Assembly: GCF_014644295.1 (NCBI RefSeq)
Contig: NZ_BMKK01000003.1
Span: 62,001-126,000, forward strand
Direction: 5' to 3'
From: Emticicia aquatilis
Lineage (GTDB): Bacteria; Bacteroidota; Bacteroidia; Cytophagales; Spirosomataceae
DNA length: 64,000 nt
Both the position numbers and the translations under genes were made by a program. Below are positions 24,957-30,423 of the stretch, one piece after another (within the stretch, counting starts at the first letter, position 1; every line of letters starts with the position of its first letter). The notes under the pieces were generated by a model, which had not been told where the DNA came from, searched no databases, and saw only the letters and a program-made list of their open reading frames with translations.

Positions 24957-25058
24957 TTTTAATCAATAAGTTTATATATAAAAATGTATATGTATCTGTT
25001 TTTGATTAAAACATACTGTGATATGCTTTTGTTTCTTGAATTTGAAGTAAAAATAAAA

Positions 25059-25085
25059 GGTCTCTCGAAAAATATTCAAGAGACC
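25059..25085 (-). terminator. Intrinsic terminator after the CBM48-like gene
   Basis: GGTCTCT (25059-25065) pairs with AGAGACC (25079-25085). On the minus strand the stem is followed by TTTTATTTTTA, 40 bp after the stop of the gene at 25125. Confidence 0.75.
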
Positions 25086-25124
25086 CTCACAATAATTTTT
25101 AACTAACTACTCTAATCTGCTCGA

Positions 25125-25586
25125 TTATGCTTTTTTAGCTTTAGTAGTCTTAGTTGCTTTGGCTTTAGTTTCAACTTTTGGTTCAGCAGCAACTTTAGCT
25201 TTTGCTACTTTTGCAGGAGCTTTAGTTTTTTCGGCTACTGGCTCAGGCTTTGCTTTAGCTTTTACAGTTTTAGCGGCAGCTTTTGGAGCAGCAGGAGCAA
25301 CTTCAGCAGCTACTTCGATTACACAGTTTTCAACTGAAAATTCTGAATTATAATTATATTTTGAAGCTTGTGTATCGTTTACCCAACGTCCGTCATTTAA
25401 CAAGTAACGGTATTCGTAAGAACCTGATTGTAAGCTAACTGAAGCCTTTAATGAACCGTCTTTTTGTTGTTTTAAAGCAACACCTTTATTAGAGTCCCAA
25501 TTGTTAAAATCACCCAATAAAATACCCGAAGTTGCACCAGCTGCTACATCGGCAGGAAGAAGAAAATCAATTTTTTTGCTTGACAT
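25125..25586 (-). CDS. CBM48/isoamylase N-terminal-like domain protein with Lys/Ala tail
   Basis: A 153-residue cytoplasmic protein. Residues 1-80 form an early-set glycogen-binding-like domain: GILLGDFNNWD, SLKASVSLQSGSYEYRYLLNDGRWVNDTQA and ENCVIEV match the AMPK/isoamylase-N pattern. Residues 85-153 are a low-complexity tail rich in Ala, Lys, Pro and Val (repeated KAKA, AAKT and APAK units) ending TTKAKKA, which resembles histone H1-like tails and may bind nucleic acid or polyanions. ATG 25586 fits the domain start; an earlier start would add an unlikely hydrophobic leader. Confidence 0.78.
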   Translation of the reverse strand: MSSKKIDFLLPADVAAGATSGILLGDFNNWDSNKGVALKQQKDGSLKASVSLQSGSYEYRYLLNDGRWVNDTQASKYNYNSEFSVENCVIEVAAEVAPAAPKAAAKTVKAKAKPEPVAEKTKAPAKVAKAKVAAEPKVETKAKATKTTKAKKA

Positions 25587-25710
25587 AATATGTATTTTCG
25601 TTTGTTTACAATACAAAGTTTTGCATAAAAAAATATCTTTTCCTAAAAAAATCATTGAAAAGTGCAAAAATTCTTTTAAAAGTACAATTTTATTAAAGAA
25701 TGATTAAAAA

Positions 25711-25754
25711 AATAAGCAATTTAAGTCGATATTTTAAGACTTAAATTGCTTATT
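25711..25754 (-). terminator. Perfect 17-bp hairpin, probable terminator of the 29.4-26.1 kb operon
   Basis: AATAAGCAATTTAAGTC (25711-25727) is exactly complementary to GACTTAAATTGCTTATT (25738-25754) with a 10-nt loop. Read on the minus strand the stem runs straight into TTTTTTAATC, so it can end transcription of the operon whose last stop is at 26065. The distance (over 300 nt) is long, so a separate repeat role remains possible. Confidence 0.65.
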
Positions 25755-25812
25755 ATCAATGGGTTATTCGTTATTAGTAAACTGGTTATTTGTAATTACT
25801 AAATTAGTTTTT

Positions 25813-25964
25813 GTGTGCCATTAGGCACTAAATATTGGTAGAAAAAATAACAACCCATCAAAGAATGTGTGCCGTAGGTACACTACTTTTATTGTTGCGT
25901 ACCTACGGCACGCTTACCATCAACGCTATTGCAATACTCTACCAATATTTAACCCCTAATGGGG
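25813..25964. repeat. Nested palindromic intergenic element
   Basis: Outer arms AAATATTGGTAGA (25830-25842) and TCTACCAATATTT (25938-25950) are perfect complements. Within them GTGCCGTAGGTAC (25869-25881) and GTACCTACGGCAC (25899-25911) are also perfect. GTGCC-attA-GGCAC on the left edge and CCCCTAATGGGG on the right edge add two small hairpins. Such layered stems resemble REP/MITE-like elements moved by Y1 (RAYT) transposases, but no such gene is in view. Confidence 0.75.
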
Positions 25965-26064
25965 TAGTTTCAAGCCATTTTTCAAATTACTTTGGAAAAC
26001 TTGTGAATACTACTTTGTTTTCTAACAAGTCGATGACACATAATTGTTTAATAACAACCAATCA

Positions 26065-27462
26065 CTAATTCTGATTAAATTGCTCAGTAATTACTTTGCG
26101 TAAAGCCTGATGCGGACGAAGGCCGTTATTGCGATAAACTTTCGGCCCTGCATCTGTTTTAGTGTCTTGAGCATTTCGCATCTGACGCACCGACGTACTT
26201 CTAAATTCTTCGTATTCTTCGTCGGTCATTTCGTCACGGTTGGCTTTGCCTTTTTCTAAACCATCATCAAACGTATTGATGCGGCGGTCTTGGTCGGCAA
26301 CTTTCGAGCGGTTGAGCATATCTTCTATATGAGCCAAAATTTCTTTTCTTTCAGCTTTCAGTTCGGCTAAGTTGGGCAATAAAGCTAAGTCATTCTCTAA
26401 GATACCTTTTTGCGTAATTTGTTGAGCCAATTCGCCTTCGGCTGCTTTCAACTCTTCAATCAATTTCAGATTACGTTTCTTTATTCGGCGAATGGCTGGC
26501 CCAGCTTGCAGCCAACTGTACCAGTAAGCTTGCATAATCGGGAAGGAAATACCTAAACAAATAGCACCCGCAATGGCAAATAAAACACCACTCAAAATAA
26601 ACGACATCAATGCCCACGGACTATTTACCAAATCAAGATTGAGTTTGTCGTAAGCTTTGAGTTGCTCATCCATTTTCTGAATAAGAGCCTGATTATCAGC
26701 AGGATTTGCCGCCGTTGGGTCCATTGGCTGGCTATTGAGCTGCATCGCCTTGATTTGCTTATTGATGCTCTCTTTTAGCTTATCGGTTTTGTAGGCTTCG
26801 TATCTGAACCAACCCAAAATAAGCATTGTAGCCACCGAAAAAGCCACTAAAAAACCTTGAAAAATAGCATAAGTACGCTTCGTTTTTGGCGAGTATTCGT
26901 TGATATATGGCTGCTCGACCAATCTATCATAAGCTGGTTTGAGTAATACCGAAAGCATCGCCAAGCCGATTGCAAAGGCCCAAGCCTCATAATTATCTCG
27001 GATATTGAGGGCATAAGCCACAATTTCGTGCGAAATAATCAAATCTCCAGTAACGAAAGCAATACCTGCCAACAAATACAAGATTCCGGCAAATAACGAG
27101 TACGGCGACTCATTACGGTTACGTTTGCCTTCGATTCGTTTGATATTTGCCAAGTTATCATCGATTTGGTCTTGCACGAAACTAACTTTTCGCCCGTGCG
27201 TATTCACACCCATGATGTATTCTTGCAGTTTATCGAACGAAGTTTTCTGTTTTTCTTTCGTTTCGGCTATTTCGGTATCAATTTTAGCCATTTCTTGTTT
27301 TTTCTCAGAAATGCGTTCTTGTAACCATTCGTAGGTTACGTGGCTTGAGATGTAGCCCTCATAAGGGTCATCATCTTGGTCTTTATCTTTTCGGATATTC
27401 TCAACACCGATCAAATAACCATGCTGGAAGTCTGAATTATAATAATCTTCTGGGTTTTCCAT
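26065..27462 (-). CDS. Hypothetical coiled-coil/multi-TM membrane protein (last gene of a four-gene run)
   Basis: A 465-residue protein, not recognised. Order of parts: an acidic N-terminus, a coiled coil at about 48-115 (ERISEKKQEMAKIDTEIAETKEKQ), two membrane helices at 122-145 and 160-178 (SLFAGILYLLAGIAFVTGDLII; AWAFAIGLAMLSVLL), and a third at 203-222. A loop with charged helix follows, then a fourth membrane helix near 287-312. A second coiled coil at 325-390 (RNLKLIEELKAAEGELAQQ) leads to a charged tail. The protein encoded at 28147-29217 has the same coil-TM-TM-TM-TM-coil plan, which suggests they are partners or distant relatives. Confidence 0.72.
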   Translation of the reverse strand: MENPEDYYNSDFQHGYLIGVENIRKDKDQDDDPYEGYISSHVTYEWLQERISEKKQEMAKIDTEIAETKEKQKTSFDKLQEYIMGVNTHGRKVSFVQDQIDDNLANIKRIEGKRNRNESPYSLFAGILYLLAGIAFVTGDLIISHEIVAYALNIRDNYEAWAFAIGLAMLSVLLKPAYDRLVEQPYINEYSPKTKRTYAIFQGFLVAFSVATMLILGWFRYEAYKTDKLKESINKQIKAMQLNSQPMDPTAANPADNQALIQKMDEQLKAYDKLNLDLVNSPWALMSFILSGVLFAIAGAICLGISFPIMQAYWYSWLQAGPAIRRIKKRNLKLIEELKAAEGELAQQITQKGILENDLALLPNLAELKAERKEILAHIEDMLNRSKVADQDRRINTFDDGLEKGKANRDEMTDEEYEEFRSTSVRQMRNAQDTKTDAGPKVYRNNGLRPHQALRKVITEQFNQN

Positions 27463-27473
27463 GTTTTTTGCTT

Positions 27474-27528
27474 TTAGCTGTTGGCTATTAGCTTTTAGCG
27501 TACTTTTTTGCTAAAAACTAACAGCTAA
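27474..27528. repeat. TTAGCTGTTGG.../...AACAGCTAA inverted repeat
   Basis: TTAGCTGTT at 27474-27482 pairs with AACAGCTAA (27520-27528), and the inner GCTTTTAGC pairs with GCTAAAAA. The hairpin lies in the 69-bp gap between the pentapeptide gene and the coiled-coil/TM gene, on the same transcript, so it may tune the last gene. Confidence 0.55.
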
Positions 27529-27531
27529 TGT

Positions 27532-28107
27532 CTAATTTTCTATTTCAATATTATATTTATCCAAAAGCCCTCGGATATTGCTGAGCGAGAACCTTGCTTT
27601 TTTTATACGATTTAATTCGGGGTCGATTGAAAAATTTTGTGAGGTTCGTAAATCGACTTTTTCTAAGACTGTTCGTTCAAAAACTGCCGAAATAAATTCA
27701 CAATTGTCAAAAACGGCACTCGTTAGGTCGGTTTCGGTAAAATCGGCTTCTTTCAGATTACAATTTTTAAATTTTGTGCCTTTCATTTTTAGCTTGTAAA
27801 AGCCAGCTAAATGCAAGAAACAGTCATCGAAACTAACCGAAAATAAAAACGGATTACATTCACCAAAATTTACGCCCAGCAACTTACAATTCGAGAATTT
27901 AACTTGTTTGAAGGCCGTATTACTGATTTTTACGTTGCTCAAGTTGCAGTCTTCAAATTCACACTCCACAAAATCGAAGTTCGAGATGTGTAAATTCGAG
28001 AAATCACAGTTAGTAAATGTACAGCCCTCGTATTCGCCTTTGCGGAGGCTTTCTTGGGTGAAATTTATTCCATTAAATTCTTCTTCTTCTATGATTGGTT
28101 TTATCAT
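27532..28107 (-). CDS. Pentapeptide-repeat protein
   Basis: A 191-residue protein built almost wholly of pentapeptide repeats with the A(D/N)LXX/F pattern: CTFTNCDFSNLHISNFDFVECEFEDCNL, NTAFKQVKFSNCKLLGVNF, CNLKEADFTETDLTSAVFDNCEFISAVFERTVLEKVDL. About 30 repeats would make a right-handed four-sided beta helix. Cys is frequent at the repeat corner. It has no signal peptide or membrane segment and should be cytosolic. Such proteins often act as scaffolds or DNA mimics. Its position between two membrane coiled-coil genes suggests a scaffold, but this is inference. Confidence 0.9.
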   Translation of the reverse strand: MIKPIIEEEEFNGINFTQESLRKGEYEGCTFTNCDFSNLHISNFDFVECEFEDCNLSNVKISNTAFKQVKFSNCKLLGVNFGECNPFLFSVSFDDCFLHLAGFYKLKMKGTKFKNCNLKEADFTETDLTSAVFDNCEFISAVFERTVLEKVDLRTSQNFSIDPELNRIKKARFSLSNIRGLLDKYNIEIEN

Positions 28108-28146
28108 TACTATTCATCGGCGAACCAGAGATTCGCCCCACAAATG

Positions 28147-29217
28147 TTATTTCAAAATATCTTGTATCTGCTTGCCTGTTAGTTTTTCACGGTAGCTGCG
28201 AGCCAAATTAAACTCACTTTCAAAGAGTTTTACGAGCATTTCACGGCGTTCGTTGAGGCGTTTGAGTTCGGCTTCGGGAAGCTTTAGGGCATCAACGATT
28301 TTCCATTTTTCTACTCTTTGCTCATCAATTTCGAGTTTGAGTTTGGTTATTTCATCTTCCCATTCTTGGACTTTGTTGATTTTGTCTTTTTGTAAGCGAA
28401 GGTTATCAAACCAAATTCCCGAATCAGTTTTTAACACAGTCAGATTGCTCAAAAGTAGTTTTCCCGCAAACAAAAACAAGAAAAATACAAAGAAAAACAG
28501 GGCAAATGAGCGAAGAAAGCTCTGATTGTCAAGCGATTGCACAAATACAAAAACCGAAGCTGCCAGAGGCATTCCGACCTCTTCGAGGAGTTGTCGCCAT
28601 GAAATGGAAGAATCTTTTTCGTGAAAAAGCGATTTCGGATTGAATAAATTGAACATTCCTGCCAAGAAAATTCCGAGTGCAATCACATAATGATTTTGCG
28701 GGAAATTAGTCAAAATAGATTCATCAATCAGATAATAGTTACCGATACACATCGCCAACGAAAGCACGATACCGATAAAAGTACGAGGGAGCTGATGGTC
28801 AGTACGTTCACGATTTTCGAGAACTCGTGCTTTTTCGGTCAGTTCGTTGATACGAGTTTCTTTTTGCTCAATGAGCAGATTTATCTCACCGATTTTTTCT
28901 GAGTGATACTCTACCGTTTTTTCGAGTTCGGCGGTTTGATGAGCAAAATAATTACGGATAGCCCCAATTTTCTCTTCTGCTTTCGATTCAGATAAACCAA
29001 AAATCACACCTTCATCACGCAGTGCATCTTCATTTTCGAGCCAAAATGGTATGATGTCCATTTCGGGTGAAAACGGCTGTACTTCAGATGTGGGAACTGT
29101 AATTACTTCTTGGGAAATTGGTACTTGTGGGGTATTCAAAACAATTGCTTCTTCGTCTGGCGAAGAGACAGTCGGTTTTGAACTAAAAAGGTTTTTTACT
29201 CGGTCAAAAAAAGACAT
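28147..29217 (-). CDS. Hypothetical coiled-coil/four-TM membrane protein
   Basis: A 356-residue protein, not recognised. An N-terminal disordered stretch rich in Pro, Ser and acidic residues (1-60) is followed by a coiled coil at about 85-145 (KTVEYHSEKIGEINLLIEQKETRINELTEKARVLENRE). Two membrane helices come next (148-165, 178-195), then two more (215-230, 236-260, the latter FALFFFVFFLFLFAGKLLL). The C-terminus is a long coiled coil (275-350). The layout repeats that of the protein at 26065-27462. A 39-bp gap links it to the pentapeptide gene and a 17-bp gap to the small gene before it. Confidence 0.72.
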   Translation of the reverse strand: MSFFDRVKNLFSSKPTVSSPDEEAIVLNTPQVPISQEVITVPTSEVQPFSPEMDIIPFWLENEDALRDEGVIFGLSESKAEEKIGAIRNYFAHQTAELEKTVEYHSEKIGEINLLIEQKETRINELTEKARVLENRERTDHQLPRTFIGIVLSLAMCIGNYYLIDESILTNFPQNHYVIALGIFLAGMFNLFNPKSLFHEKDSSISWRQLLEEVGMPLAASVFVFVQSLDNQSFLRSFALFFFVFFLFLFAGKLLLSNLTVLKTDSGIWFDNLRLQKDKINKVQEWEDEITKLKLEIDEQRVEKWKIVDALKLPEAELKRLNERREMLVKLFESEFNLARSYREKLTGKQIQDILK

Positions 29218-29234
29218 GGGCTTATAGGCTCGTT

Positions 29235-29423
29235 TTAAGCACTCATGCTCACGGGTGTATTGGGAAAAATCGGGTGAGTCGTGTTTTTTTCGTACTCAAT
29301 AATAGCAGTTATTATTTCACGAAAATATTTTTCACGTTCAAAATTTCCGCCAAAACCAGCGTCTATCATTATAGCAGCTTTTTCGTAAGCAATTGTGTAT
29401 TCTCGGTGATTGCGTATCTTCAT
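29235..29423 (-). CDS. Small hypothetical protein, HigA-N-like
   Basis: A 62-residue protein at the head of the four-gene run. The pattern MKIRNHREYTIAYEKAAIMID...FREIITAIIEYEKNTTHPI resembles the first 50 residues of HigA-like antitoxins, where a helical region precedes the helix-turn-helix. Here the DNA-binding part is missing and the protein ends in PNTPVSMSA. It may be a degraded remnant or a real small partner. The regular spacing of 17 bp to the next gene supports a true gene. No function is assigned. Confidence 0.55.
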   Translation of the reverse strand: MKIRNHREYTIAYEKAAIMIDAGFGGNFEREKYFREIITAIIEYEKNTTHPIFPNTPVSMSA

Positions 29424-29554
29424 GGTGATTGAGGTTGGTAAATGTATGCCTACATATAAGCAACCACAATGCCATATTAACTCGAAATTGGGGAAAATAT
29501 TTTGATTTTGAAAAAATAAAAGTGAAGAAGGGATTTTTCGATGGTTGAAGGGCG

Positions 29555-29562
29555 TAAATTTG
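29555..29562 (+). promoter_or_regulatory. TAnnTTTG -7 element before folA
   Basis: TAAATTTG matches the Bacteroidota -7 consensus about 95 bp before the folA ATG. The -33 region (TTTTTC) is a poor TTG, so the promoter call is tentative. Confidence 0.4.
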
Positions 29563-29656
29563 TGACTGATTTGAATAAAAACGAGGTTTTGTAGAAGGTT
29601 TTATGAAACTGAAACCTTTCGGTAAATCAATCAGCTAAATCAAAGTTTAAGACGAA

Positions 29657-30151
29657 ATGATTTCAATAATAGTAGCTACCGCCGAAAATGGCGTAATCGG
29701 AAAAGATAATCAATTACTTTGGAAGCTCTCAGCTGATTTGAAGCAGTTCAGAGTGCTTACAACGGGGCATTCGGTCATTATGGGACGCAAGACTTTTGAG
29801 TCAATCGGCAGGCCATTGCCAAATCGTACAAATATTGTTATTTCTCGCCAAAAAGATTTGGTTTTACCCGAAGGTATTCTAAAAGTAAACTCGCTCGAAC
29901 AGGCCATCGAAGCTGCTAAAAATCACGCAGGAAATGAAGAAATATTCGTAATCGGAGGTGGAAATGTATATGAACAAGCCTTAAAAATTACAAATAAAAT
30001 ATATCTCACCGAAGTTAAAGCCAGCATCGAAGGCGATGCGTTTTTTCCTGCATTAGATACCAATGTATGGAAAGAAACTGCAAGAATTTCGCACCCAAAA
30101 GACGAAAAAAATGAATATGATTTTGATTTTGTTGAGTTGGTGAGGAAGTAG
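29657..30151 (+). CDS. folA: Dihydrofolate reductase
   Basis: A 164-residue cytosolic enzyme that reduces dihydrofolate to tetrahydrofolate with NADPH. Landmarks are MISIIVATAENGVIGKDNQLLWKLSADLKQF with the catalytic acid at D27, MGRKTFESIGRPLPNRTNIVISR (NADPH-binding), and EEIFVIGGGNVYEQAL. The length is normal. The gene is alone; thyA is not adjacent. A 27-nt hairpin of the CACAATT family overlaps its stop codon. Confidence 0.97.
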   Translation: MISIIVATAENGVIGKDNQLLWKLSADLKQFRVLTTGHSVIMGRKTFESIGRPLPNRTNIVISRQKDLVLPEGILKVNSLEQAIEAAKNHAGNEEIFVIGGGNVYEQALKITNKIYLTEVKASIEGDAFFPALDTNVWKETARISHPKDEKNEYDFDFVELVRK

Positions 30152-30174
30152 CACGATTTTCTAAATTGTGCTAC
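30148..30174. repeat. CACAATT-family hairpin at the folA stop
   Basis: GTAGCACGATTT-tct-AAATTGTGCTAC forms a 12-3-12 hairpin with one G-T pair. It includes the folA stop codon and resembles the two hairpins at 255-300 (ACAATT-nnn-AATTGT core). No T run follows directly. It may protect the mRNA end or be a dispersed repeat. Confidence 0.6.
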
Positions 30175-30348
30175 ATGCCATCCATTAAATAAAAAACCTT
30201 CATCTTCTTTGTTCTGCTGCTGGCGTTTGCTTATATTCGTTGTTTGGGCTTTATGCTCATCATTATTTTTATTTCAAACACTACTTTTTGGAGTCTTAAA
30301 TTTGATTTACAGGCTAATCCTGCTCATTTTTGTGGTTTGGTTTAATTC

Positions 30349-30356
30349 TAAGTTTG
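30349..30356 (+). promoter_or_regulatory. TAnnTTTG -7 element before the SNF2 gene
   Basis: TAAGTTTG is a full -7 match, with TTTG-rich sequence (TTTTTG at 30327-30332) 16 nt upstream. Transcription from here would begin near 30362, after the possible ATG at 30361. This supports the later ATG at 30424 as the true start. Confidence 0.5.
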
Positions 30357-30423
30357 AGAAATGACACAGATAAGATTGGTTTCACCCAAATTCCCAAGTG
30401 GGAGGGCTTCCTATTTTGTTAAT

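Larger units (their letters stand above)
25587..26064. other. 478-bp gene-free region of repeats
   Basis: No supported gene. From left to right it holds an AT-rich leader of the CBM48-like gene, a 17-bp perfect hairpin (25711-25754), a stretch of related TTATTNGTAA words (25755-25800), a nested palindromic repeat (25813-25964) and an AT-rich tail up to the stop of the next minus-strand gene. A 77-codon plus-strand frame crosses the repeat and is judged spurious. Confidence 0.7.

Noticed and set aside
25835-26068. 77-codon plus-strand frame across the nested repeat
   Set aside because: Made of palindromic repeat DNA, so the frame is an accident of the hairpin arms.
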